Positions 8,562 to 16,287 are shown, numbered from the stretch's first letter. The stretch is DNA of 64,000 bases from Collinsella stercoris DSM 13279 (GCF_020735465.1 NZ_CP085935.1:372001-436000), one strand, 5' to 3'. The notes: generated by a model from the letters alone, not told the origin. Translations and numbers: made by a program.

Positions 8562-9338
8562 ATGCCGGAAATAACGAGAGATACCTACGTCGACGTGAAC
8601 GCGCGTGCCATCGACGGGTGGAACGCAAAGGGTTGGGAGTGGGGTACGCCCTTGAGCCATGAGGAGTATCTCAAGGCTAGACAGGGCGAGTGGCGCATGT
8701 TGTTGACTCCCACCAAGCCCGTTCCGCTCGAATGGTATCCGAGCGACCTGTCCGGCCTGCGCGTGCTGGGACTCGCCAGCGGCGGAGGTCAGCAGATGCC
8801 CGTCTTCGCCGCCCTCGGAGCGCGATGCACCGTGTTCGATTACACGCCTAGTCAGCTGGAATCCGAGCGGATGGTCGCCGATCGCGAGGGGTATGAGATC
8901 GAGGCCGTGCGGGGCGACATGTCCAAGCCGCTTCCCTTTGGGGATGGTGAGTTCGACCTTATCTTCCATCCCGTTTCGAACTGTTACACAGAGGAGGTCA
9001 AGCCGCTTTGGCGCGAGTGCTATCGCATTCTGAAGCCTGGTGGTCGCCTGTTGGCGGGCATGGACAACGGCTTTGGGTACGTGTTCGACTACCCCGCGGA
9101 GGAACGGGCGATATACAGCCTGCCGTTCAACCCGTTGAGGAATCCCGACCACATGGCGGCGCTCGACCCCGTGGAGGACGGCATCCTGTTCTCGCATACG
9201 CTGGAGGAGCAGATTCGAGGCCAGTTGCAAGCTGGTTTCCAGCTGATTGACTGCTATGAAGACACCTCTGGCAAGGGTCGTCTGCATGATCTGAACATTC
9301 CGGTTTTCTGGGCGACCTACGCCGTGAAATCGCGTTAG
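8562..9338 (+). CDS. Class I SAM-dependent methyltransferase
   Basis: 258 residues. The ATG at 8562 is preceded by AGGAGG. The Rossmann core is clear: motif I (LRVLGLASGGGQQ) near residue 65, then the acidic residue after strand 2 (CTVFDYTPSQLE), DGEFDLIFHPVS as motif post-I/II, and the ILKPGGRLLAGMDNG segment. The rest fits Methyltransf_11-type enzymes acting on small molecules. The substrate cannot be told. It stands alone, with its own upstream region of about 180 bases. Confidence 0.88.
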   Translation: MPEITRDTYVDVNARAIDGWNAKGWEWGTPLSHEEYLKARQGEWRMLLTPTKPVPLEWYPSDLSGLRVLGLASGGGQQMPVFAALGARCTVFDYTPSQLESERMVADREGYEIEAVRGDMSKPLPFGDGEFDLIFHPVSNCYTEEVKPLWRECYRILKPGGRLLAGMDNGFGYVFDYPAEERAIYSLPFNPLRNPDHMAALDPVEDGILFSHTLEEQIRGQLQAGFQLIDCYEDTSGKGRLHDLNIPVFWATYAVKSR

Positions 9339-9369
9339 GCGAATCGACCTAAACTGCCCTGGAAACTCA

Positions 9370-9397
9370 TTGACAAGAACATATGTTCGATTATCAT
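9370..9397 (+). promoter_or_regulatory. Promoter with LexA-like (GAAC-N4-GTTC) box
   Basis: TTGACA at 9370-9375 and TATCAT at 9392-9397 with a 16-base spacer. Inside the spacer lies the perfect palindrome GAACATATGTTC (9377-9388). It fits the core of the Gram-positive LexA box CGAAC-RNRY-GTTCG at all but the first outer base. A repressor bound here would block the promoter of the GyrI-like gene at 9430. Confidence 0.7.
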
Positions 9398-9429
9398 TAA
9401 TTCAATGATGTTCGCGAGAGGGGATTGCG

Positions 9430-10062
9430 ATGGCATTCGACTACAAGAAGGAATACAAGGAGTTCTACCTGCCGCCGAAGAAGCCGACGATCATCGAGGT
9501 CCCGGAGATGACGTTTTTGGCGGTTCGCGGCCACGGCGACCCCAACGAGGAGGGCGGGGCGTACAAGGACGCACTCGAGGCGCTCTACGGTGTGGCGTAC
9601 ACCATCAAGATGTCCAAGAAGGGTGACCATCGCATCGAGGGCTACTTCGACTTCGTGGTTCCGCCGTTGGAGGGCTTTTGGTGGCAGGACGGTGTTCTGG
9701 GCGTGGATTACGCTCGCAAGGAGGATTTCAACTGGATCTCGGTCATTCGCGTGCCCGAGTTCGTGACGCGCGGGGATTTTGATTGGGCCGTTGCCGAGGC
9801 GACCGCCAAGAAGAAGCGCGACTTCTCGATGGTGGAGCTTCTCACCATCGAAGAGGGTCTCTGTGTCCAGTGTCTGCACGTGGGCGCTTATGACGACGAG
9901 CCGGTGACGGTTGAGGCTATGCGCGCGTTTGCCGAGGAAAACGGCTACATCGAGGATTTTAGTGACGAGCGCCTGCATCATGAGATCTACCTCAACGACG
10001 CTCGCCGCACCGCGCCCGAGAAGCTCAAGACCGTGATTCGGCATCCGGTCCGCAAGGTGTAA
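9430..10062 (+). CDS. GyrI-like small-molecule-binding domain protein
   Basis: 210 residues. The whole chain matches stand-alone GyrI-like proteins (KKEYKEFYLPPKKPTIIEVP opening, FLAVRGHGDPNEEGGAYK, and YFDFVVPPLEGFWW). The ATG at 9430 has GAGAGGGGATT upstream. These domains bind hydrophobic or cationic ligands; E. coli GyrI/SbmC protects gyrase and is SOS-inducible. The LexA-like box in this gene's promoter gives the same regulatory picture. That it inhibits gyrase is not shown by the sequence; a ligand-sequestering role in drug tolerance is equally possible. Confidence 0.85.
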   Translation: MAFDYKKEYKEFYLPPKKPTIIEVPEMTFLAVRGHGDPNEEGGAYKDALEALYGVAYTIKMSKKGDHRIEGYFDFVVPPLEGFWWQDGVLGVDYARKEDFNWISVIRVPEFVTRGDFDWAVAEATAKKKRDFSMVELLTIEEGLCVQCLHVGAYDDEPVTVEAMRAFAEENGYIEDFSDERLHHEIYLNDARRTAPEKLKTVIRHPVRKV

Positions 10063-10247
10063 GGCGAACGGCGTTGTTGGCGTCAGCGCGGTGCATAATC
10101 GAGGGCCTTTTCTGACGTATTGCTGGCGGAACTGTATATTAAGGTTTGAAACGCCCTAGCTACCAACCTTTCATTTTTTGTACCGTCAATGCGAGGACAG
10201 GCCGATCGATGTGCCCCATGCTGTCCTGTTGGAAGGATGGTGACTTC

Positions 10248-11135
10248 ATGGGCTGGATTGAAGGCCTGAACGCCTCGATGGAGTATATAGAAAAGCATCT
10301 CGATGACGATATCGATGTTGTTGAGGCGGCGCGTCTCGCGACATGCAGCGAGGGACAGTTTCGCAGAATGTTTTCCTATGTCGCTGGCGTGGGATTGACT
10401 GAGTATATACGCCGTCGTCGTCTATCGTGCGCAGCACTCGCCCTGTCGAGAGGAGAGCGGGTGATCGATGTGGCGATTCGTTGCGGTTACGCGTCTTCCA
10501 CAGCATTCACGAGGGCGTTCAGGGAGGCGTTCGGTGTCTCTCCGAGTGACGCAAGGCGTCCAGGTACCACTCTCTGCGTGTTTCCACAACTCACGTTTTC
10601 CTTGGCGGTTGTGGGTTCAGAGCCCCTTTCATGGAGGATCGTTACGCATGACGAGATGCGCTTGATTGGAATAGCGTTTCCATGTGATGCGGCGATGGAT
10701 GCCCCTCTGATTCAAATGGCCGACGAGGGACGGGAGGAATTGCGCCATTTCTGGGGTAGTGCATCGCAGGCTGGAGATATCGAACGCTTATTTTCCTTGG
10801 CGGATGATGGCGGTCCTCGGAGAATCTTTGGAGTTAACTCCGTGAGAAGAGGAGATCTGACATATCACATTGCCGTTTCCTCTTCTGAGGAGGCTCCCGC
10901 TTGGACGGATGAAATTCGCGTATCTCGGGGGTCATGGGCCGTTTTCGAGTGCGTCGGTCCGTGTGAAGTTGCGACTGCGGAGCACTATCACAGGATTTAT
11001 GCCGAGTGGCTGCCGGCATCGGGGTACGAGCTGGCTCACGATGTGAGCCTTGAGGTGTATCCGAGTGGAGATTTCTCCTCGACGGGGTATCGCAGTGAGA
11101 TTTGGATACCCGTGGTCGAGCGAAACGAAGTGTGA
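10248..11135 (+). CDS. AraC-family regulator with GyrI-like effector domain
   Basis: 295 residues. The ATG at 10248 has GGAAGGA about ten bases upstream; the upstream open frame is not needed. Residues 5-105 hold two AraC HTH motifs (VVEAARLATCSEGQFRRMF and VIDVAIRCGYASSTAFTRAF, ending in the FGVSPSDAR signature). The last 150 residues form a GyrI-like/Rob-type effector domain. It precedes an MFS drug exporter by about 70 bases on the same strand, so it probably activates that exporter on binding a drug. Codon use is more AT-rich here than in the neighbouring genes, suggesting acquisition. Confidence 0.9.
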   Translation: MGWIEGLNASMEYIEKHLDDDIDVVEAARLATCSEGQFRRMFSYVAGVGLTEYIRRRRLSCAALALSRGERVIDVAIRCGYASSTAFTRAFREAFGVSPSDARRPGTTLCVFPQLTFSLAVVGSEPLSWRIVTHDEMRLIGIAFPCDAAMDAPLIQMADEGREELRHFWGSASQAGDIERLFSLADDGGPRRIFGVNSVRRGDLTYHIAVSSSEEAPAWTDEIRVSRGSWAVFECVGPCEVATAEHYHRIYAEWLPASGYELAHDVSLEVYPSGDFSSTGYRSEIWIPVVERNEV

Positions 11136-11207
11136 CCATCCTTCCTTCTGTTCATTGCCGATTCGTCGGCATCGCCCTCAATGGGCGTAGAAGGGAAGGA
11201 AGCCAAC

Positions 11208-12563
11208 ATGAGAGAACTGAGTGCTTCGGGCCGTGGTGCCATTGGCAGGCCGATGACTATCGGCCTGATGCTTGCTCTGTTTATTGCGGCGTTAGATTCC
11301 ACAGTAGTTGCCACGGCGATGCCTGTGATTTCTACTTCGCTGGGAGGCGCGGCGCATTATGCTTGGCCGATGACGGCGTATTTGCTATCGAGCACAATGT
11401 CGATGCTGTTGTGTGGCGGCATTTCATTTAGTTTTGGCCTTAGGCGCGTGTACGCGGTGGGACTTGTGTTGTTCGCCGCCTCTTCTGCACTTTGTGCCGG
11501 TGCTTCCACTGTTGAGATGCTTGCTGCGTTTCGCTTTTTGCAGGGCATCGGAGGAGGCATTCTCGAGGCAGGCGTCTTCATAGCTGCTGCCGTGATGATG
11601 CCTCCCAGAGATAGAGGCCCCTACTTGGGTGCTGCCTCTGCTATGTACGGCGTGGCGAATGTGGTCGGACCAGTCTTTGGTGGGGCGGTTGCGCAAGGTC
11701 TTTCCTGGCACGTGATCTTTTTGGTGAATGTTCCCGTTGCAGCCGGTGCGTTTGTCTTGACGACAAAGTTCTTGCCGAAAAGGAACGTCAACGACGGCAC
11801 TTTTACGTTCGATACGTTGGGAAGCTTCGCTGCTGCAGTGTGCGTGGTGAGCTTGACGGGCACATTCAGCTTGGCGAAGAACGTGCTTTCGTTCGTTGCA
11901 TGTATGGTGCTGTGTGTAGTGTCGGCATGTGTGCTTGTGCATATTGAAAACGGTAAAGACGCGCCAGTTGTTCCGATGGGGTTGTTTTGCCGAAGCGGGG
12001 TCGTTGCAGGCTTCCTGTCGGGATTCTGCATCCAATTCGCACTCATGACGTGTGTAACGTATCTTCCAAGGGTGTTTCAGGAGATGCTTGGAATGGCCGC
12101 TTCATCTTCTGGCGCCGCGCTGATTCCCATGACGCTTTTGCTTGTGGCTGGAAGCAACATTTCGGGAGCGGTGTTCCGGGCAACGGGTCGCTTGCGCGCC
12201 ATTGCCGGTGTGTCGTCGTTGATCGTTCTGGGAGCATCTGTCGCATTTGTTGTCGCGTTTTCGACCTTGACGCCCTCATCGATTATTGCGTTTTCGGCAG
12301 TAATGGGACTTGGGGTTGGTGTGGGCATGCCCATTTCCAATCTTGCAGCGCAAACCGGTTCGGCGAAGAGAGACGCCGGACGAGCAACGTCTATGGCGAT
12401 GTTTTTCAGGGGGCTTGGAGGTACGGTGTCAACAGCCGTGTGCGGAATGCTGGCCCCTGCTGCGTCGGAAACCGGTACGTTCACAGTGTTTTGTGTGGCA
12501 TGCGTAGTTGTGTTGTCCGGGCTCTTCGGATCGCGATGGATTGCTCGTGAGATAGCGCCCTAA
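11208..12563 (+). CDS. MFS multidrug efflux transporter (DHA2-like)
   Basis: 451 residues. The start ATG at 11208 is preceded by GGGAAGGAA. There are about 12-14 hydrophobic helices. Family motifs include LDSTVVATAMPVIS in the first helix, FRFLQGIGGGILEAG (motif C-like GG) and the long hydrophobic C-terminal half. This is typical of proton-driven drug exporters of the DHA2 group. It follows the AraC/GyrI-type regulator, and both lie in visibly lower-GC DNA. It likely exports the drug or bile-like compound sensed by the regulator; the substrate is not known. Confidence 0.9.
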   Translation: MRELSASGRGAIGRPMTIGLMLALFIAALDSTVVATAMPVISTSLGGAAHYAWPMTAYLLSSTMSMLLCGGISFSFGLRRVYAVGLVLFAASSALCAGASTVEMLAAFRFLQGIGGGILEAGVFIAAAVMMPPRDRGPYLGAASAMYGVANVVGPVFGGAVAQGLSWHVIFLVNVPVAAGAFVLTTKFLPKRNVNDGTFTFDTLGSFAAAVCVVSLTGTFSLAKNVLSFVACMVLCVVSACVLVHIENGKDAPVVPMGLFCRSGVVAGFLSGFCIQFALMTCVTYLPRVFQEMLGMAASSSGAALIPMTLLLVAGSNISGAVFRATGRLRAIAGVSSLIVLGASVAFVVAFSTLTPSSIIAFSAVMGLGVGVGMPISNLAAQTGSAKRDAGRATSMAMFFRGLGGTVSTAVCGMLAPAASETGTFTVFCVACVVVLSGLFGSRWIAREIAP

Positions 12564-12724
12564 TCTCATCTTGCGATTAATGTCTTGAGAGGTTCAATGC
12601 GAGAACGATGCATGAGTCTGCTGTGAGGCCCGCTATGAGAAGAAGCGTTGCAAGCAATGTTGCGGTGCGAAGGGGAGTGTAACAGTCTCTGCCCTTCAAT
12701 GGGCAATTTTGATTGGCGAAAAAC

Positions 12725-12751
12725 GGTACCGAGCTCGCGTAGCTCGGTGCC
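12725..12751 (-). terminator. Rho-independent terminator of the micro-ORF transcript
   Basis: An 11-bp stem (12725-12735 with 12741-12751, one G-T pair, loop CGCGT). On the minus strand it is followed directly by GTTTTT. It would end a transcript coming leftward from the LexA-boxed promoter at 13062-13090. Confidence 0.65.
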
Positions 12752-12797
12752 GCCCAAGAGAACCCGCGCATGGCGTACAGGGGCTCCGTAAAACGGG

Positions 12798-12908
12798 TAT
12801 ACTGGTGACGACTCGGGAGGCGTACGCCCTCCTGGATTTAGCTGGTGGGGTAAAACCCGCACGAACAGCCGCTCCTGCCAGGGCGGCTGTTCCCTTATCT
12901 GGCGAGTC
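12798..12908 (+). ncRNA. Candidate structured antisense RNA facing the micro-ORF
   Basis: A TATACT at 12798-12803 would place a start near 12810. From there GACTCG (12810-12815) can pair with CGAGTC (12903-12908), enclosing three hairpins: GGAGG/CCTCC (12816-12832), GGG/CCC around TAAAA (about 12848-12857) and a perfect 10-bp stem (12863-12872 with 12883-12892). The fold is cloverleaf-like. The -35 element is weak and no clear T-run terminator follows. The same folds could instead belong to the 3' UTR of the minus-strand micro-ORF transcript, so strand and existence are uncertain. Confidence 0.35.
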
Positions 12909-12922
12909 TCACCCCTTGGCCG

Positions 12923-13003
12923 TTAGAAAACGGCAAGATAAAGTAGCGCGATCGATAAAACGAGCACGGCAGCTGCGAGAAGCAGCGCGGTGATTTTCGC
13001 CAT
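12923..13003 (-). CDS. 26-residue hydrophobic micropeptide under a LexA-like box
   Basis: The ATG at 13003 has a strong AGGAGGG eight bases upstream. The peptide opens MAKIT and then runs as one membrane helix of Ala/Leu/Val to the end (LALLYLAVF-type tail). It is much shorter than usual gene-calling limits. About 60 bases upstream lies a -10 TACAAT with a GAAC-TAAT-GTTC box over the -35, and the transcript can end at the 12725-12751 hairpin. Size, hydrophobicity and SOS-type control recall E. coli TisB and Caulobacter SidA. No sequence similarity to them is claimed; the role as toxin or division inhibitor is a hypothesis. Confidence 0.5.
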   Translation of the reverse strand: MAKITALLLAAAVLVLSIALLYLAVF

Positions 13004-13061
13004 GGGAACCCTCCTAACCCCCTGCAAGGACTTGGAGGGCACCGCCCATGTCGCTGATTCT

Positions 13062-13090
13062 ATTGTAGCATAAATACGAACTAATGTTCT
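13062..13090 (-). promoter_or_regulatory. LexA-like box and promoter of the micro-ORF
   Basis: Minus-strand -10 TACAAT (13067 to 13062) with AGAACA at the -35 position, 17 bases away. CGAAC-TAAT-GTTC (13077-13089) covers the -35 region. The GAAC/GTTC half-sites are perfect; the inner four bases deviate from RNRY at one position. Confidence 0.6.
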
Positions 13091-13168
13091 ATTTTGACAG
13101 GATTGTATTGGGAATGCAGTGTGCATCGAAGCAGAATGTTGTGGCCTTGCGCTCAGGAGGCTAAGAGG

Positions 13169-14598
13169 GATCACGTCGAAAATGTTGGTGTAAGCAAGGT
13201 CGATGAAGGGACGGCCGCTGCCTAGAATTCATTACAACCACGAAATGGATTCAAGAGAAAGGCAACGGCCGCAATGGACACTTCACGGCAACTTCCAACC
13301 CACGGCGACGGGCTCCTCGACATGAGGGAGCTGGCCCGGACCCTGCTCGAGTCCATGGTCAACGAGTTGATGGACGCGCAGGCCGACATGCTGTGCGAGG
13401 ACGGCGCCAACGCCCGCAACGGGTACCGAGAGCGGGGCCTGGCGACCCCCGTCGGCGACATCACCCTGCGCATACCCAAGCTGAGGGCCGGCACCTACTT
13501 CCCAGAGGGCATAATCGAGCGCTGCTCGCGCGCCGACCGGGCGGTGGCCGCGGCCGTCGCGGAGTCGTGGGCGAACGGCGTCTCGACGAGGAAGATGGAG
13601 CGGATCGCCCGCGAGATGGGCATGGAGAGGCTCTCGAGGGACCAGGTCAGCGCCATGTGCAGGTCGCTCGACGCCGAGGTCGGCGAGCTGGCGTCCCGCG
13701 ACCTGGGCGGGATCGAGGTGCCGTACCTGTTCCTCGACGCCACGTACGTCAAGTGCAGGAGGGACGGCCGCGTGCGGTCGACCGCGGTCGTCACCGCGAT
13801 CGGCGTCGGGTCCGACGGCGTGCGCCGCATGCTCGGGATCGCGGCGATCGACACCGAGACCTACGCGGGTTGGCTCGGCTTCCTGCGCGGGCTGCGCGAG
13901 CGAGGGCTCGACGGCGTGCGCCTCGTCGTCAGCGACGCCCACGCCGGCCTCGTCCGCGCGGTCTCGGAGTGCCTGCCGGGCGCCGGCTGGCAGCGCTGCG
14001 TCGTCCACCTCGAGCGCGACGTTTGCTCCCTGCTGCCCTCCAAGCGCCATAGGGCGATGGCGGCCAAGGCGATGCAGGCGGTCTTCCGCGAGTCGGACCC
14101 CGCCACCGTGAGGTCGGCGTACCGCGCGGCGATCGACGCGGTCGGCGCGCTGTCCGCCGCCGCGGGTGCGCTGCTCGAGGACGCGGAGGCCGACGCGCTC
14201 GCGTACCTGGACTACCCCGCCGAGCACAGGCGCCGCATCCGCACCAACAACGTGCAGGAGCGCATGAACAGGGAGATAAAGCGCAGGTCGCGGGTGGTCC
14301 AGGTGTTCCCGAGCCCGGAGTCGATGCTGCGCCTGGTGGGCGCCGTGTGCGCCGAGCAGGACGAGGACTGGTCGAGTAGGCGCTACATCTCGCCCGAGTC
14401 CATGCTCAGACTGGCCGAGCCCGCGGGGCCCGAGCCCGTCGAGAGCGAGGCGTCGCGCAGGAGGGGCCTCATGATCGTCGAGACGGCGATGGAGCTCGCC
14501 GGCACGGGGAGGAGGGCGGCGTGATGCTATGATGCAGATGGATTCTGGCGGCGGCCCGTTCCCGAACGACGGGTTACACCAACTTTTTCGACACTACC
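13169..14598 (+). mobile_element. IS256-type insertion sequence, intact, 8-bp target duplication
   Basis: About 1430 bp. The ends are inverted repeats: about 13169-13193 and 14574-14598 share GTTGGTGTAA and TCGAAAA, with mismatches in the outer bases. The octamer CTAAGAGG occurs immediately outside both ends (13161-13168 and 14599-14606), the 8-bp duplication expected of the family. One full-length transposase fills the element. It landed between the LexA-boxed micro-ORF promoter and the yjdF leader. Confidence 0.92.
13274..14524 (+). CDS. IS256-family (mutator-type) transposase
   Basis: 416 residues, full length for the family. The N-terminus has the DMLCEDGANARNGYRERGL region. The DDE catalytic core is recognisable: first Asp in FLDATYVKCR (near residue 157), second Asp in LVVSDAHAGL (near 223), and a C/H signature WQRCVVHLERDV, with the Glu in the NNVQERMNREIKRRS segment (near 330). 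It is framed by inverted repeats and a target duplication, so the copy is probably recent and active. High GC matches the chromosome. Confidence 0.95.
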   Translation: MDTSRQLPTHGDGLLDMRELARTLLESMVNELMDAQADMLCEDGANARNGYRERGLATPVGDITLRIPKLRAGTYFPEGIIERCSRADRAVAAAVAESWANGVSTRKMERIAREMGMERLSRDQVSAMCRSLDAEVGELASRDLGGIEVPYLFLDATYVKCRRDGRVRSTAVVTAIGVGSDGVRRMLGIAAIDTETYAGWLGFLRGLRERGLDGVRLVVSDAHAGLVRAVSECLPGAGWQRCVVHLERDVCSLLPSKRHRAMAAKAMQAVFRESDPATVRSAYRAAIDAVGALSAAAGALLEDAEADALAYLDYPAEHRRRIRTNNVQERMNREIKRRSRVVQVFPSPESMLRLVGAVCAEQDEDWSSRRYISPESMLRLAEPAGPEPVESEASRRRGLMIVETAMELAGTGRRAA

Positions 14599-14635
14599 CT
14601 AAGAGGGAGCGGGACTATACTGATGTGCATCGAAG

Positions 14636-14730
14636 ATAAAAACACGGTGCCCGTCGGGTAGTCGGGCCGTGGGCGTTCGCCCGCCAGTAACCTGCCTCCT
14701 TGGTTGTCCCTTCTTCGCGTAGCCCTACAT
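14636..14730 (+). promoter_or_regulatory. Probable yjdF-type (azaaromatic) riboswitch leader
   Basis: The 110 bases ahead of yjdF are strongly structured: CCCGTCGGG, GGGCGTTCGCCC, and a CGTGGGC..GCCCGCCAGTAACCT block that resembles the conserved part of the yjdF RNA motif as I recall it. The leader runs up to the ribosome site AGAAGGAGG (14731-14739). A -10-like TATACT (14616-14621) precedes it, ten bases beyond the IS target duplication. The call rests mainly on position upstream of yjdF and on fold. Confidence 0.6.
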
Positions 14731-14747
14731 AGAAGGAGGTCGCGGCT

Positions 14748-15179
14748 ATGCGGAAGCGGGAAGTCTCATCGACGCTGACGGTTTATCACGATGGTCAGTT
14801 TTGGGTGGGCATGGTTGAGCATGTCGAACGGGGCGAGTTGAGCGTGGCGCACGTGGTGTTTGGCGCGGAGCCATCGAACGAAGAAATCTATGCATGGGTG
14901 CTTGGGCATTGGGAGAGCCTGCAATTAAGCGAAGCCTGCGTACCCGTCGATTCGCGTTCGGAGCGCATGGCTGGTAATCCCAAGCGCCGTGCGCGTGAGG
15001 TCGCGAAAGCCATGAAGGCACGCGGAGCCTCGACGGCATCCCAGTTGGCCCTGGCGCGTGAGCGGGAGCGGGCGAAAGGGGAGGCACGCTCCACCAGGCG
15101 GTTTTCGCATGAACGGGACGAGCGTGAGCGGTGGGAGCTCCGCTGCGAGAAGCGCCGCCGGAAGCATCGCGGGAAATGA
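14748..15179 (+). CDS. yjdF: YjdF family protein (DUF2992)
   Basis: 143 residues, the usual length. The family opening is present (STLTVYHDGQFWVGMVEHVE, then LSVAHVVFGAEPSNEEIYAW). A highly charged Arg/Lys/Glu C-terminal half follows, as in other YjdF proteins. The start at 14748 has AGAAGGAGG upstream. YjdF genes are characteristically controlled by a riboswitch that binds azaaromatic compounds, and a folded leader is present here. The biochemical role of YjdF is unknown; detoxification is suspected. The IS256 copy lies about 40 bases upstream of the leader and may have removed part of the native promoter. Confidence 0.9.
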   Translation: MRKREVSSTLTVYHDGQFWVGMVEHVERGELSVAHVVFGAEPSNEEIYAWVLGHWESLQLSEACVPVDSRSERMAGNPKRRAREVAKAMKARGASTASQLALARERERAKGEARSTRRFSHERDERERWELRCEKRRRKHRGK

Positions 15180-15196
15180 CCGACGATTCCGGGTCT

Positions 15197-15403
15197 CTAG
15201 AAATAGAACAGTTCCTCGAATTTCTTGTCGAGCGCGATACAGAGGACAAGCGCAAGCTTCGCCGTGGGGTTGAACTGTCCCGTTTCGATCGAGCTGATGG
15301 TGTTTCGGGACACTCCCGTCATCTCGGCAAGCTGTGCCTGCGAGAGTCCCCGTTCTTTGCGAGCCGCCCTCAGCGAGTTCTTAAGGGTTAGCGATTCCTT
15401 CAC
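15197..15403 (-). CDS. Small XRE-family HTH regulator
   Basis: 68 residues from the GTG at 15403; homologs typically begin near KNSLRAARKERGLSQ. A longer start inside the upstream gene is possible but unneeded. Almost the whole chain is a Cro/C1 HTH (LSQAQLAEMTGVSRNTISSIE), followed by the FNPTAKLALVLCIALDKKFEELF ending typical of this compact group. It lies seven bases after the stop of a membrane protein gene, a pairing widespread in Gram-positives. It probably represses the shared promoter at 15764-15792. Confidence 0.88.
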   Translation of the reverse strand: MKESLTLKNSLRAARKERGLSQAQLAEMTGVSRNTISSIETGQFNPTAKLALVLCIALDKKFEELFYF

Positions 15404-15410
15404 GGCGGTA

Positions 15411-15725
15411 TCAGCCCAACAGTGCGTAGGCGCATAGCAAGGCAGCGGCGCCGACGGTGTATGCAACGGCTGTTATGAGCGTCCATCGCGACCTGCTTTT
15501 GCTCCATGTATAGGCATGCGCGGCGGCGAGGTACGCGAACAAGATGGCAAGCAGGTCGTACGGGTTTCCACCCTTCGTGAGCAAGCGGATAAGGAAGATT
15601 GCGGCAGCGGAGATTGCCATGGACACCGCTCCCCAGGTGCACGCTTTGTCGGTCACCCTGCGTTCCCGTTCGTCACGATGCTGGTTATCCATGCGGCTTC
15701 TTGCAAGGACTTCGCTCCTATCCAT
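15411..15725 (-). CDS. Membrane protein paired with small XRE regulator
   Basis: 104 residues from the ATG at 15725, six bases after GAGAGGGG; a second ATG at 15731 and a TTG at 15746 are alternatives. The N-terminal 30 residues are charged. Three hydrophobic helices follow (about 35-55, 60-80 and 85-104). The gene is the first of a two-gene operon with the XRE regulator. Genes of this layout (small multi-pass protein plus compact HTH) are common and uncharacterised. The membrane protein may modulate the regulator. Confidence 0.75.
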   Translation of the reverse strand: MDRSEVLARSRMDNQHRDERERRVTDKACTWGAVSMAISAAAIFLIRLLTKGGNPYDLLAILFAYLAAAHAYTWSKSRSRWTLITAVAYTVGAAALLCAYALLG

Positions 15726-15753
15726 GCTCATCCCCTCTCTTGCCAAGCTTTAT

Positions 15754-15792
15754 TGTCATTGACAGTATATCGATGCAAATAAAACTTGGCAA
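15754..15792 (-). promoter_or_regulatory. Promoter and operator of the membrane protein-XRE operon
   Basis: On the minus strand: -35 TTGCCA (15792-15787), 17-base spacer, -10 TATACT (15769-15764). Overlapping the -10 and running into the start region is the inverted repeat TGTCA-T-TGACA (15754-15764). This is a good site for autorepression by the XRE protein. Confidence 0.7.
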
Positions 15793-15828
15793 GAAATTTC
15801 AAATGCAGGAATAGATGAATGGGCGCGG

Positions 15829-16287
15829 CTACGCGTCCTTGCTGCTCCACCGGCGCAGCGTGGGCAGGATGGCACCGAGCAGCGAGGCACATTCATCCAC
15901 GGACCAATCCATATGCTCGGCCATGCGCGGGGCGCAGTCCTCGATCATCTCTTCCATCGTGGTTTCGTACGTGTAGGCGCCCTGGTCGTAGCACCAACGG
16001 CAAAAGTCCTCGGTTTCGGTTCCGTCGGCCTCGTGGCCGTGCTGGTCGGGGACGGTGAACATCATGCCGCAGCTTTGGCAGTAGTGTTCCGGCATGTCGA
16101 GCAGGCGCATCACGGGGACGTCGAGTTCTCGGGCGATGAGTTTGATCATGTCGATGCCGGGTTCCGTTGCGCCGGTTTCCCAGCGGCTGACCGCCTGACG
16201 CGTGATGTAGAGCCGCGAGGCGAGCTCTTCCTGGGTGAGGCCGCGCTCATGGCGGAGTTGAACGAGGACGTCTTTGAGCAGAATCAT
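15829..16287 (-). CDS. XRE HTH regulator with zinc-ribbon domain
   Basis: 152 residues, ATG at 16287 preceded by AAAGGAG. Residues 5-60 are a Cro/C1 HTH (LTQEELASRLYITRQAVSRWE). Then CQSCGM and FCRWCYDQG supply two CxxC pairs about 27 residues apart, as in the putative zinc-ribbon proteins that bear an N-terminal HTH. The last 50 residues are helical. This two-domain type is common in gut Firmicutes and Actinobacteria; ligand and targets are unknown. A GAGAT-T-ATCTC palindrome (16362-16372) lies upstream and may be its operator. Confidence 0.88.
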   Translation of the reverse strand: MILLKDVLVQLRHERGLTQEELASRLYITRQAVSRWETGATEPGIDMIKLIARELDVPVMRLLDMPEHYCQSCGMMFTVPDQHGHEADGTETEDFCRWCYDQGAYTYETTMEEMIEDCAPRMAEHMDWSVDECASLLGAILPTLRRWSSKDA

